Part shown: positions 45,030 to 54,402 of the stretch, one piece after another
Position numbering within the stretch: the first letter of the stretch is position 1
Layout of the letters: every line of letters begins with the position of its first letter
Assembly: GCF_012933555.1 (NCBI RefSeq)
Contig: NZ_JABBPK010000001.1
Location: 226,001 to 290,000, forward strand
From: Niallia alba
Lineage (GTDB): Bacteria; Bacillota; Bacilli; Bacillales; Cytobacillaceae
Direction of reading: 5' to 3'
DNA: 64,000 bases
Notes under the pieces: model-generated
What the model was told of the DNA's origin: nothing
Databases searched by the model: none
What the model saw: only the letters and a program-made list of their open reading frames with translations
Translations under genes and position numbers: made by a program

Positions 45030-46434
45030 CACTAGTGTTGCATTAATTTAATTTCACTATTAAAAATACTCGAAATGTTCACTTTTATTATTTTATGCAT
45101 AGAAAAAGTCCTTTATAATGGATAAGTCAGGTGGTAACCCGTCCAAATCCACTAAAAAAGGACCAATCTCATGGACAAGATTACACGAAAAACTTCATTT
45201 GGACAATGGTTTTCACCAATAAATCTTCAATTATTTGAAGAAAACGTGAAAACGTTGAAATTAGATTTCTATACGAAAAAACTAACGACAGAGTCATTTC
45301 TAAAATTATTACTTTTTGCGCAGCTAGAAGAAGTCGAAAGTCTGCATGCGCTGAGCGATTGTCTTTTCGATGATCAACTGCAAAAGGGCATTGATCTTGA
45401 TTCTATCAGTATTTCCCAACTCTCACGCCGTTTAAATGGCATGAATCCAGACTTATTCCAAAAGCTTTTCCTTGATTTAGTTTCACAAATTCATGCCAAA
45501 ACGCACAACACGAAACTTGTGATGCCATTAAAAATCATTGATTCAAGCACATTGCCTCTCAATTTGACTAATCATAAATGGGCAAAATTCCGCAAAACAA
45601 AAGCGGGTGTTAAATTGCACTTACGCCTTGTGTTTATGGAAAAAGGTATATCCTATCCCGAAAAGGCCATTATGACAACGGCCAAAGAACATGACCGCGG
45701 TCAGCTTGAAGTAATGGTTGATGACAAGGAATGTATGTATGTGTTTGACCGTGGTTACTTAGACTACGAACGCTTTGATCGGATGACAGATGACGGCTAC
45801 TTTTTCCTTTCTAGGCTGCGAAAAAACGCAGTCATACGGGAGGTTTACGATTTTAAACTACCCGAGAATACATCTGTTTTGTCGGATCAAATGGTGTTGA
45901 TTGGTACGACGCAAAACCGTGCCGAAAATTACTTTCGTCTTCTAAAAGTGATTGATTCAAAAGGAAATGAGCTTCATTTAATCACAAATCGTTTTGATTT
46001 AAGTGCTGAAGAAATCTCAAAGATGTATAAATCACGCTGGGCGATTGAGTTATTTTTCAAATGGATTAAACAACATCTCCATATCAAAAAGTTTTACGGC
46101 CAAAGCGAATGGGCAATTCAGAATCAAGTGTTTATCGCACTTATTGTTTTTTGCCTGCATGTTCTCGCACAAATCGAGACAAAAAGTAAACGAAAAACCC
46201 TACAAATTAGCCGATATTTACGGGCAGCTTTGTGGAAACCAGCACATATTTGGCTTCGAAAGATTGAAGGAAAAACCATTCCTTAATAAACAAATTGTCG
46301 TCGTCTCTTAAGTCTAATTGTAAAAAAATTTCCAAATGGATGGATCCACCTTTAGTTGGGTATTTACTTTTTTGGCTCTTAACAGGGGACATATTTAAAC
46401 TGAATATTCTAACAAAATTTATGCAACACTAGTG
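45030..46434 (+). mobile_element. IS4-family insertion sequence
   Basis: The terminal inverted repeats are CACTAGTGTTGCATTAATTT (45030-45049) and its near-perfect complement at 46415-46434 (19 of 20 bases). One transposase gene lies inside. No target duplication is evident in the flanks. It sits immediately upstream of the DUF3231 gene at 46506 and probably separates that gene from its original promoter. Confidence 0.88.
45171..46286 (+). CDS. IS4-family transposase
   Basis: The product has 371 residues. The DDE residues are in KIIDSSTLPL (Asp), MYVFDRGYLDYERFD (Asp) and the IS4 Y-(2)-R-(3)-E-(6)-K signature (YKSRWAIELFFKWIKQHL). The family-typical N-terminal helical domain is complete. Intact, so potentially active. 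It resembles elements common in Bacillus. Confidence 0.93.
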   Translation: MDKITRKTSFGQWFSPINLQLFEENVKTLKLDFYTKKLTTESFLKLLLFAQLEEVESLHALSDCLFDDQLQKGIDLDSISISQLSRRLNGMNPDLFQKLFLDLVSQIHAKTHNTKLVMPLKIIDSSTLPLNLTNHKWAKFRKTKAGVKLHLRLVFMEKGISYPEKAIMTTAKEHDRGQLEVMVDDKECMYVFDRGYLDYERFDRMTDDGYFFLSRLRKNAVIREVYDFKLPENTSVLSDQMVLIGTTQNRAENYFRLLKVIDSKGNELHLITNRFDLSAEEISKMYKSRWAIELFFKWIKQHLHIKKFYGQSEWAIQNQVFIALIVFCLHVLAQIETKSKRKTLQISRYLRAALWKPAHIWLRKIEGKTIP

Positions 46435-46505
46435 AATCGCTTTATATAACTCGAAAATATTCGGATAGATTGTGTGGAAACTAATAATGGAAGGGATTAA
46501 CAATA

Positions 46506-47517
46506 ATGGATCAAAATGACCATAATGTAGAATTAACAGCCTCAGAAATTTCCCAACTTTGGATTTCTTACCAAAATGACTCAATGGCAATATGCGGAAT
46601 AGAATATTTTTTGGCAAATTGTGAAGATGAACAAATTCGTTCGGTATTGGGATATGCTTTAGAAATATCAAAGGCACACGTTAAGAAAGTAACTAAAATC
46701 TTTAATAATGAAAACTATCCAGTTCCACAAGGGTTTACTGAACATGACGTGAATCTTGACGCTCCGCGTCTTTTTTCGGATAAACTTTACCTTGAATATA
46801 TGACGAATATGGCAAACTTTGGATTGACCTCATATGGTTTGGCCGTATCACTTGCAGAAAGAACGGATATAATCGAATATTACAACGAATGTTTAAATGA
46901 AACACAAGACCTGCATAACAGTGCAAAGGAGTTAGCGAAAGAAAAAGGTATTTATGTGCGTGCTCCTCATATTGCGAAACCAGAGCAAATTGAGTTTGTA
47001 AAGAAGCAAAGTTTCTTGGCAGGTTGGTTCGGGGATCGGAGATCGCTACTAGGTATTGAAATAGCGAATCTAGTTTATAACGCCAAACGTAACGCTTTAC
47101 TACAGGCTATTATTACAGGATTTAGTCAGGTTGCAAAGTCAAAAGAGGTTCGAAAGTACTTTGAAAGAGGAAGAGAAATTGCAGGAAAGCAACTTGAAAT
47201 TTTTACCTCAATATTACATGACGATTATCTTTCTGGTGGGGGGGGCATTACTACTTACTTCCGAAGTTACCGATTCCAAGATAGCCCCTTTTTCAGATAA
47301 ACTCATGATGTATCACATTAGCGCACTTATTGGGTCTGGAATCGGTCAATATGGAATTGCTATGTCGACGAGTCCTAGACATGATTTAGGCGTTCATTAT
47401 ACCCGTTTAATGGGTGAACTCGCCCATTTTTCTGACGACGGAGCAAACTTAATGATTAAAAATGGCTGGATGGAATATCCACCACAAGCACCACAAAGAA
47501 AAGACTTGGCAAAGTAG
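46506..47517 (+). pseudogene. DUF3231 protein gene frameshifted in a G run
   Basis: Residues 1-244 match the intact paralogue at 49641 (VPQGFTEHDVNLDAPRLFSD, FLAGWFGDRRSLL). A run of eight G at 47238-47245 then shifts the frame; with seven G the product would be 336 residues, ending SPRHDLGVHYTRL...GWMEYPPQAPQRKDLAK, against 337 in the paralogue. DUF3231 proteins occur in spore-formers and have two repeated helical halves; their role is not well known. It could be a phase-variable tract, a recent mutation or a sequencing error. An IS4-family element lies directly upstream. Confidence 0.85.
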
Positions 47518-47533
47518 GTTAGGAAAATGATAA

Positions 47534-48004
47534 ATGGAGAAAACAAACAATAAAAATAAAGTAGAAAAACTCTTATGGAGTATTGCCTTACCAGGTTTTG
47601 GACAAATCTTAAATGGAAAGTACCTCAAGGGTGTTCTATTAATTGCTTTAGAAATATTGGTTAATGTACAGGCGAATTTCAATTTAGCAATAATATACAG
47701 TTTCCATGGGGAAATAAAACAAGCAATAGAGGTAACAAATTATCAATGGCTTATGTTTTATCCATGTCTTTATATGTTTGCTATTTGGGATGCTTATAAA
47801 GATTCAGGAGGTGGGAAATCACCTTTCTCTTTTATACCCATTGTGTTTGCTGCATATTTTATAACGGTAGGCTTAATCTATTCCTCAACATTTAAAATTT
47901 TTGGGGTATTGATGGGACCAATATGGTTACCTATTATCTTTTTAGGAATAGGTTTATGTGTGGGGCTAGTTATTAGGGGATTTTTAATTAACATTTTTGA
48001 GTAA
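47534..48004 (+). CDS. Multi-helix membrane protein, unknown
   Basis: The product has 156 residues and about five hydrophobic helices. The N-terminal motif LLWSIALPGFGQILNGKYLKGVLLIALE is common in small Bacillus membrane proteins of unknown function. It starts 16 bases after the DUF3231 gene and probably shares its transcript. Confidence 0.7.
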   Translation: MEKTNNKNKVEKLLWSIALPGFGQILNGKYLKGVLLIALEILVNVQANFNLAIIYSFHGEIKQAIEVTNYQWLMFYPCLYMFAIWDAYKDSGGGKSPFSFIPIVFAAYFITVGLIYSSTFKIFGVLMGPIWLPIIFLGIGLCVGLVIRGFLINIFE

Positions 48005-48113
48005 CTAACAAATGAATATGATGAATTTCCGTACATTAAAATACCCGGTGGATACCGGGTTAATTTAGATGAAGATGGTATTTATAACAAAAAATATGTG
48101 CTGATTCAATAAT

Positions 48114-48689
48114 TTAAGCAGTACTTTTTAGTTTAGACCTCCTCTCCATAAAAATAAAAATGTTAGTTATTAATTTGGATATTATCGCAATCAGAAGATA
48201 TCCCAAGAAAAGATGAAAATAATTAGCGCCTTCATTTAATTTAAAAAAACCGAAAGTAGTCATTAGTGGTTTGAAAATAAAAGATAAAATCACGCAAAGT
48301 CCCGTGATATATAAATAATAGTTTTTCCCGTGGTTTAAGGTCCATTGATAAACCAACATATATACTACAGGAATCAAAGAAACGTCTAGAGCGAAATTTA
48401 CAGGAAGAATAGGTAAAACCTTATATGGATAAAACCACAAGGCTTTACTTCCCCCAAAAGCGTCTATATAAGTAAACCATACATGTACATTATAACCAAA
48501 GAACCCTAATAAAAGCGCTTTTTTCTTATCAATTAAGATATAAAGTAGTATTAACGGGACTACAAGAAACCCTAAGTTTACCCAAAATTCCCATGTACTC
48601 CAATCCGAGTATTGTTGCCAGTATTCATACCATGCATCTGATTGTTCAAGTTGTGTTTTTTCTATATGTTCCTTTTGATTAAAGTCCAT
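48114..48689 (-). CDS. CBO0543-like integral membrane protein
   Basis: The product has 191 residues from the ATG at 48689, which follows AAGGAGAAG; the longer upstream frame lacks a site. Five or more hydrophobic helices are present, with family-type patches DAFGGSKALWFYPYKVLPILP and LDVSLIPVVYMLVYQW. It has the same general plan as the gene at 50746. This family is widespread in Bacillaceae and often found near spore-related genes; its function is unknown. Confidence 0.75.
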   Translation of the reverse strand: MDFNQKEHIEKTQLEQSDAWYEYWQQYSDWSTWEFWVNLGFLVVPLILLYILIDKKKALLLGFFGYNVHVWFTYIDAFGGSKALWFYPYKVLPILPVNFALDVSLIPVVYMLVYQWTLNHGKNYYLYITGLCVILSFIFKPLMTTFGFFKLNEGANYFHLFLGYLLIAIISKLITNIFIFMERRSKLKSTA

Positions 48690-49059
48690 TTTCTTCTCCT
48701 TACCATGGAATATAGTGTTATTTTTCCTTTTAGGATTAAATTTGATACCTAAAGGAATTATATTTACAGGGTAAAAAGGGATATAAAGATAGAAACAATT
48801 AAATATACAGAAAATAAAAGAATTCGAATGGAGCCAATTGCTCATTCGAATTCTTTTTCCCTTTCAAAAAACAATATCTGATCTTAATTATGTATATTCA
48901 TGCTGTCTTTTCTCTATATAGGAATTCTTTGAAAGGTACTATAACATATTCGACAACATGGGTATAGTTAATACCTCAAATATTATATCCATAATTATTA
49001 GAATCTTTTTGTATAATTATAATGGTATTTTAATTATATAGAAGATTGGTGTTGTAAAG

Positions 49060-49380
49060 ATGATTGGTAAACAGATAAAGAAGTATCGGCTAGCCAAAAA
49101 TATAACATTGTCTGAATTAGCAGAACAAGCAGGTGTAGCCAAATCATATATCAGTTCCCTTGAAAGGGGTATTCAATTAAATCCCTCAATTCACTTTCTG
49201 GCGAAAATATCAAATGTATTGGAGATACCGGTTGAAACATTATTACAACCAGAAGAGTCTCTCACCAATGAAATGGAATTAGAATGGAAGGTACTACTCA
49301 GAGATGCAATAAATTCTGGGATGACTAAAGAGCAATTCAGAGAATTTTTGGAGTTTAGAAAGTGGAAAAAAGACCATTAA
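49060..49380 (+). CDS. SinR-like transcription repressor
   Basis: The product has 106 residues. The N-terminal HTH_XRE domain (1-60, QIKKYRLAKNITLSELAEQAGVAKSYISSLERG, given by its ends) is followed by a C-terminal SinI/SinR dimerisation helix pair (LEWKVLLRDAINSGMTKEQFREFLEF). SinR controls the biofilm-motility-sporulation switch in B. subtilis, and its dimerisation part is where the antirepressor SinI binds. A plasmid copy could compete for host SinI or act on host promoters. No sinI gene is adjacent. Confidence 0.88.
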   Translation: MIGKQIKKYRLAKNITLSELAEQAGVAKSYISSLERGIQLNPSIHFLAKISNVLEIPVETLLQPEESLTNEMELEWKVLLRDAINSGMTKEQFREFLEFRKWKKDH

Positions 49381-49640
49381 TAGTGGGGAGTTGTTTTCTA
49401 GGGGATAAGAGATTAAATGAATTAGACAAAAGATAATGAATATTTTGTTGGGGTAAAGAAAATTATGGAAGAGTAACACAATGATCATTCCGATTGTTTT
49501 TGATACTCTGCATTTTTATTTCTGGTTTCTTCTACCTATCTTGTTCCCTGATGTTTAGTATTATCATGTTTTTTTCGGAATAATTCTTGTTCGTTTTAAG
49601 ATAATATATACGGAGATTTTAGTTATAGGGAGGTATTGAA

Positions 49641-50654
49641 GTGCAATTTAATGAAAATAACATTAGGCTTACCTCTGCAGAAATGTCCCAACTTTGGGGG
49701 GCATATATAAACGATAGTTTGGCTGTATGTGTTTTGAAGTACTTTTTAGAAAAGGTAGAAGATAAAGAGATTCGTCCAATCTTGGAGCAAACATTCGAAT
49801 TATCTGAATCGCATTTAGAAAAACTAACTTCCATCTTTACAGTTGAGAATTTCCCGATTCCTCAAGGTTTTACTGATGAGGATATAAACATAAATGCCCC
49901 AAGACTGTATTCTGATACATACTTTTTAAAATATGTGTATCAAATGAGCCAGTTAGGACTAAATGCGTACAGTATTGCTTTACCGACTGTAACACGTGCT
50001 GATATTTTGGCTTATTTTTCTGAATGTCTTACCGAATTTATAGAACTTCACAAAATGACAACAAACTTATTACTGTCAAAAGGTCTTTATATTCGTCCAC
50101 CTTATATACCTACACCAAAAGAAGTTGATTTTGTTAAAAGCAAAAGTTTTCTTGCCGGATGGTTAGGAGAGAGAAGACCTTTACTTGCATTAGAGATTTC
50201 AAACTTATTTAACAATATTCAACGAAATGCTCTGGGTGTTGCAACATTATTAGGATTCAGCCAAGTTGCAAATTCAAAAGAAGTTAGACAATATATGGTA
50301 CATGGGAAAGAAATTGCTTCCAAACATGTTGAAATCTTTGGCTCGATTTTAAGGGAAGAAGATCTACCAGTTCCCATGACATGGGATAGCGAAGTTACAG
50401 ATTCTACTGTTTCCCCATTTTCAGATAAACTTATGATGTTCCAAACAACTGCTTTAAATGGAATTGGTATGGGATATTATGGAGCAAGCATAGCGACTAG
50501 CCCAAGACATGACTTAGCAACGCATTACGCTCGTCTCTCATTCGAAATTGGGAAATATTCAGAAGAAGGAACAAAGATTATGTTTGAAAATGGTTGGTTT
50601 GAACAACCCCCACAGGCGATTGATCGGGATGAATTGGCAAAGAGAAAAAGTTAA
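49641..50654 (+). CDS. DUF3231 family protein
   Basis: The product has 337 residues and is an intact paralogue of the broken gene at 46506. Two related halves are visible, each with an E-x-S-Q-L-W or S-D-K-L-M-M region, a P-Q-G-F-T-D-E-D-I-N-turn, and R-A-D-I/S-P-R-H-D-L helices. The start is a GTG behind GGGAGG. No metal or catalytic motif is certain. Two copies near sporulation-type genes suggest a role in sporulation or stress, which is inference. Confidence 0.85.
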   Translation: MQFNENNIRLTSAEMSQLWGAYINDSLAVCVLKYFLEKVEDKEIRPILEQTFELSESHLEKLTSIFTVENFPIPQGFTDEDININAPRLYSDTYFLKYVYQMSQLGLNAYSIALPTVTRADILAYFSECLTEFIELHKMTTNLLLSKGLYIRPPYIPTPKEVDFVKSKSFLAGWLGERRPLLALEISNLFNNIQRNALGVATLLGFSQVANSKEVRQYMVHGKEIASKHVEIFGSILREEDLPVPMTWDSEVTDSTVSPFSDKLMMFQTTALNGIGMGYYGASIATSPRHDLATHYARLSFEIGKYSEEGTKIMFENGWFEQPPQAIDRDELAKRKS

Positions 50655-50671
50655 AAACACTTCTAATCTTT

Positions 50672-50700
50672 GGGCACCGATACTTAAGGTGCCCTCTTTT
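50672..50700 (+). terminator. Rho-independent terminator
   Basis: GGGCACC (50672-50678) pairs with GGTGCCC (50688-50694), followed by TCTTTT. Confidence 0.82.
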
Positions 50701-50745
50701 GGGATAGTGGTAAGTATATTTATGATTTAAAGAGAGAGTGAAATA

Positions 50746-51297
50746 ATGAAGGATTCAGTAAGATTTAGTGAACTTGAAAAGGCGCAAAAAACACTTAGCC
50801 ATTTGAGGTTGGACTATTGGAGGGAAGAGGTACTTTATTCTTTTCAATGGTGGTTTCTCCTTATAAGTACTTTCGTAATTGGATACTTATGGTGGAAATT
50901 TGTTGATCGTTCAAGGTTAAGAAATATAGTTTTGCATGGATTTCTGACTTTATCTATAGTTATTTTCCTAGACGTTTTAGGTTCAGAGTTGCACCTTTGG
51001 GATTATCCAAAAATGGTTTTACCTTGGGGTTCAAGAATAATTTGTATAGATATTATAATTTCCTTGGTATTCATGATGTTATATCAACGTTTTAGAGTAT
51101 GGAAAACGTATATTTTAATTTCTTTACTAATGGCTTTAACTTTTGCTTTTATACTTGAGCCGCTTGCAATTTTTATGAATATTTATAAACCATATGCTTG
51201 GAAATCAGTTTATTCTTTTCCAATTTATTTTTTATTATCAGTGTTCATAAAGTGGCTTGTAGACACGATACATAGAATAGAAACAAGGGAAAAATAG
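50746..51297 (+). CDS. CBO0543-like integral membrane protein
   Basis: The product has 183 residues and about five hydrophobic helices after a charged N terminus. GSELHLWDYPKMVLPWGSRIICIDIIIS is the characteristic loop-helix of the family, matching WFYPYKVLPILPVNFALDVSL in the gene at 48114. The ribosome site is present (GAGAGAGTG). Function unknown. Confidence 0.75.
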   Translation: MKDSVRFSELEKAQKTLSHLRLDYWREEVLYSFQWWFLLISTFVIGYLWWKFVDRSRLRNIVLHGFLTLSIVIFLDVLGSELHLWDYPKMVLPWGSRIICIDIIISLVFMMLYQRFRVWKTYILISLLMALTFAFILEPLAIFMNIYKPYAWKSVYSFPIYFLLSVFIKWLVDTIHRIETREK

Positions 51298-51356
51298 CAC
51301 GATTCATCTACCATTTACCTAACTTAAGAAAATAAATATGAGTGAACTTAAAAATA

Positions 51357-51401
51357 ACCGTGCGTAGATATCAAAATATGCCACTACTGCACGGTTATTG
51401 T
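51357..51401. terminator. Bidirectional terminator
   Basis: AACCGTGC pairs with GCACGGTT between the converging membrane-protein and kinase genes. Confidence 0.65.
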
Positions 51402-51462
51402 TTGAGTAAGAAACATTTCATTTATTAAATTTTAAAAAAGGAAAACAGTAATCAAAACATTT

Positions 51463-52869
51463 TTATTTATTAAGAGGAAGGATAATACCAATAGTCGTTC
51501 CATTAGGAGAACTTGATATTTGTAACTTTCCATTATGGTTTTCAATGATATTATTGCATATCATCATTCCCAAGCCCGTTCCCTTTTCCTTAGTGGTAAA
51601 GAAAGGCTCCCAAATCCTTTTCAGAATTTCTGCTGGTATACCACTCCCTCGGTCAATTATGTGAATTAATATACTATCGTTGTCTCTTTTGAAAACCTTA
51701 ATATAAATAGGTCCACCATTAGGCATTGCTTCAATAGAATTTTTGATAAAGTTAATGAAGACCTGCTTTAATTGATTTTCGTCACAACTGATCATACACG
51801 TATCCGTATTAATCTCTTTTTTTATTTCGATATTATGTAAGATGGCTTGGGTACTCATCAGAGAGATAACCTGTTCTATGATACTTTCAAGATTAATAAA
51901 TTTATGTTTAGTGTTCTGTGGTTTAGATAGCAGGAGTAATTCAGTTAAAACTAATTCTATACGGTTAACCTCCGACAAAAGAACATCGAAGTACATTTTA
52001 CTCCCAATCGATTCCCTATCCATTATTTGAAGAAACCCTTTTATTGCTGTTAAAGGATTTCTAACCTCGTGCGCAATTCCTGCAGCCAATTGTCCTGCTA
52101 CATTTAACTTTTCAGAATTTAAAAGGAACTGTTCTGTTTTCTTTTTTTCACTAATATCCTTCATGATGACATGCATATCATTTTTCTCACCGTTATAAAC
52201 CGGGAATGCTGTAAACTCTACATTAATAAATTTGCCGTCAACTCTACCGAAAATTTCTTCTATACGATAAATGGTCTCTCCCGCTTCTACTCTATTAATA
52301 TAGTTCACGGAAATGTTACGTTTATCTGGATGAATAAAATCAATAACTGATTTACCTATTATTTCTTCCTTCTCTGAAATATTCAAAAATTTTAACCCTG
52401 TTTCGTTTATGTATTGTATCTTCCTGTTGCTTATAATAATCATGGCCTCTGATGACCGTTCAATAAAGTTAAAGTATCTTTCCTCTACTTTCTTTCGTTC
52501 TGTTATATTCTGCACTTGAATGATCAAGTACAAGGGATTTCCTTCATTACTTTGAACTAATGAGATCCTTAATAAAGTCCAAATCCCATAATTATGCTTA
52601 TGTAAAAGCCTTGTTTCTATTTGATGAGAAGATATCTTTCCCAATAAGAGTTGAGATATATAATCATCAAGTTTTACAAAATCCTCCGAAAACGTAATGT
52701 CCCGTAAAGTTAAGGAGATTAATTCATTTTCGGTAAATCCTAATATGTGACTTAAAGACGGGTTTACCTTTAAGATTCGTCCGATTGGATCAACTACCGC
52801 AGTGCCTATCATTGAAAAATTAAAAGCATGTGTGAAAATTGATCCATGTTTAAGTTCATTTTCTTGCAT
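51463..52869 (-). CDS. PAS-PAS sensor histidine kinase, sporulation-kinase type
   Basis: The product has 468 residues and no membrane helix. There are two PAS domains (about 15-125 and 135-250). HisKA follows with the phospho-histidine in GIAHEVRNPLTAIKGF (about 262), then the ATPase domain with the N box (INFIKNSIEAM), G1 (DRGSGIP), F (EPFFTTK) and G2 (GTGLGM) boxes. The soluble multi-PAS layout and H-box sequence match B. subtilis sporulation kinases such as KinA/KinE, which feed Spo0F. No response regulator is adjacent. It could therefore feed the host phosphorelay, which is inference. Confidence 0.9.
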   Translation of the reverse strand: MQENELKHGSIFTHAFNFSMIGTAVVDPIGRILKVNPSLSHILGFTENELISLTLRDITFSEDFVKLDDYISQLLLGKISSHQIETRLLHKHNYGIWTLLRISLVQSNEGNPLYLIIQVQNITERKKVEERYFNFIERSSEAMIIISNRKIQYINETGLKFLNISEKEEIIGKSVIDFIHPDKRNISVNYINRVEAGETIYRIEEIFGRVDGKFINVEFTAFPVYNGEKNDMHVIMKDISEKKKTEQFLLNSEKLNVAGQLAAGIAHEVRNPLTAIKGFLQIMDRESIGSKMYFDVLLSEVNRIELVLTELLLLSKPQNTKHKFINLESIIEQVISLMSTQAILHNIEIKKEINTDTCMISCDENQLKQVFINFIKNSIEAMPNGGPIYIKVFKRDNDSILIHIIDRGSGIPAEILKRIWEPFFTTKEKGTGLGMMICNNIIENHNGKLQISSSPNGTTIGIILPLNK

Positions 52870-53453
52870 AATTTTACCCCCATTTAAATATTATTTTTAA
52901 CAAAAAACAAACTATAGGCTTCTTTTTTGTTAATTCTAGTTTATTCCTCTTTTTCCAACTTTCAAGGATTTCTAGCCTTCATTGAATTAGTCCTTTATTG
53001 TTGGAATCTTTATTATGGGGGAAGGGTAATTTATTGGCTGCTGAATATAGTGTAAGGATATGTTAACCATCAATGCTACTCCGGATAAAGATATGAGTCT
53101 TATTTTTGGACAGTCTATTGATGAGAGGTTGAATAAAAGAGAAAAGAGATTGAAAAATATTTTCAAAAATACAAGGGATTTAAAAGGGAATAAGGAAATA
53201 TACAGTGTCAGGAAAACCCCTTTCCCCTTAGGGCTTTCCAGATAGCCTCTTTGGTTTTAGACCGCTTTCTTGTGTATGCCTATATTATTGAATAAGGCCA
53301 GACAGTTATTCAACTGTTTGGTCTTTTCAGTCGGTGGTAAAAAGCCAAAAATCCAATCTATAATTTATTTCATTTCATAAGAGAAAATAGTAATGCTTGA
53401 AGATGATTAGATTCGCGCTATACTTTCATTAAATAACAAACTGGGGTGATAGT
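52870..53453. other. Intergenic region with a weak frame and a terminator hairpin
   Basis: A 61-codon frame (53060-53245) is basic and has no clear ribosome site; I do not call it a gene. A good hairpin, GGCCAGACAGTT/AACTGTTTGGTC (53297-53323), is followed by TTTTC, so some transcript ends here. The promoter for 53454 lies at the right. Confidence 0.4.
53297..53328 (+). terminator. Rho-independent terminator
   Basis: A 12-base stem with a three-base ATT-type loop and a short T run. Confidence 0.7.
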
Positions 53454-53777
53454 ATGCGTTATCTGGGGATTACTTTTGACTTTGGTGACTACCATTATAT
53501 TGCTGATGCATTGGAAGACCATGCAAAATATTTTAATAAGAAATCAAGTATGTATCTATTGGATGATATTGGGTTACTAGAATCATTTTTCAAGTTTATT
53601 GATCGTACTACTTTTAGTAGAGTGATTCTTTATGACTTTAAAGAATTAGGGAGTTGGGAGAATTTCAAGTATTTCTCAAGGCTATGCCGCTCTTATAATT
53701 TGGAATTTTCAATTTTAAAGCAGGACATCCATTCAGATGTAGCCATTGAGGTTGATTATTTATTAAATGTTATTTAA
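53454..53777 (+). CDS. Hypothetical protein related to the gene at 36281
   Basis: The product has 107 residues with GGGGTGAT before the ATG. It is a soluble alpha/beta sequence. LLESFFKFIDRTTFSRVILYDF and YFSRLCRSYNLEFSIL align with the gene at 36281. Function unknown. Confidence 0.6.
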   Translation: MRYLGITFDFGDYHYIADALEDHAKYFNKKSSMYLLDDIGLLESFFKFIDRTTFSRVILYDFKELGSWENFKYFSRLCRSYNLEFSILKQDIHSDVAIEVDYLLNVI

Positions 53778-53920
53778 AAAAGGAACTTTATAAACCTTTC
53801 TAGTTATAATATCAAGTGGCAGATGGGTATGGAACTATTACAATGTTAAAACCTTCAGTGAAATAAAAGGTGACTAGTGAGAATATCAATACCTTAATTG
53901 AAGGGTCTTTCTAATGAAAC

Positions 53921-53968
53921 AAAAAAGAATTGCTTCTTGGAATCAGTCCAGTGGTAATTCTTTTTTTT
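53921..53968. terminator. Bidirectional terminator
   Basis: AAAAAAGAATT pairs with AATTCTTTTTTT across a long loop. It lies just past the end of the minus-strand gene at 53985. Confidence 0.6.
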
Positions 53969-53984
53969 GCTAAAAATTATTATG

Positions 53985-54284
53985 CTACATTTCATCAAAA
54001 TATCTTATTTCAAACTTTTCAGTTCTTGAAAGTTGAATTATTAATTCTTTATCAAATTCGTTAACAATAGGTTTATTTGTAAATATGTAATCAATTTCTG
54101 AAAGAGGAGAGTTGAGTAATTCCATTAGTTCGGTGCTTTGATTAAAGAAATCTAAAAACACTCCTAAAATTACATGGTGGATCTCTAAATTGTGTATCAA
54201 TTCGTTGACACGATGAACCGCCTGTTCGGTACTTTCGCTTTGATCTGAATTATAATAAATAAATACATTTGCCACTTGTTTCAC
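53985..54284 (-). CDS. Hypothetical protein
   Basis: The product has 99 residues. An initial hydrophobic strand (VANVFIYYNSDQSES) resembles resolvase-like or Rossmann-type starts, but no catalytic motif follows. GAGGTGA precedes the start on the minus strand. It is divergent from the methyltransferase gene at 54403. Confidence 0.55.
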   Translation of the reverse strand: MKQVANVFIYYNSDQSESTEQAVHRVNELIHNLEIHHVILGVFLDFFNQSTELMELLNSPLSEIDYIFTNKPIVNEFDKELIIQLSRTEKFEIRYFDEM

Positions 54285-54402
54285 CTCGTTCTAGAGGGTA
54301 TTGTAAAAAAGTAACTTAAATATTATAGCATGAAAATCAACAAAAGAACTACAAACTTTGTTATAATTATCCCATTAGGACAAGTGTTCGGAGGTGAGGA
54401 AT

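Noticed and set aside
45030-46434. Target duplication around the IS4-family element
   Set aside because: The flanking bases do not match at any usual length; only the inverted repeats are claimed.
53060-53245. 61-codon basic frame
   Set aside because: No ribosome binding site or recognisable composition; noted only within the gap description.
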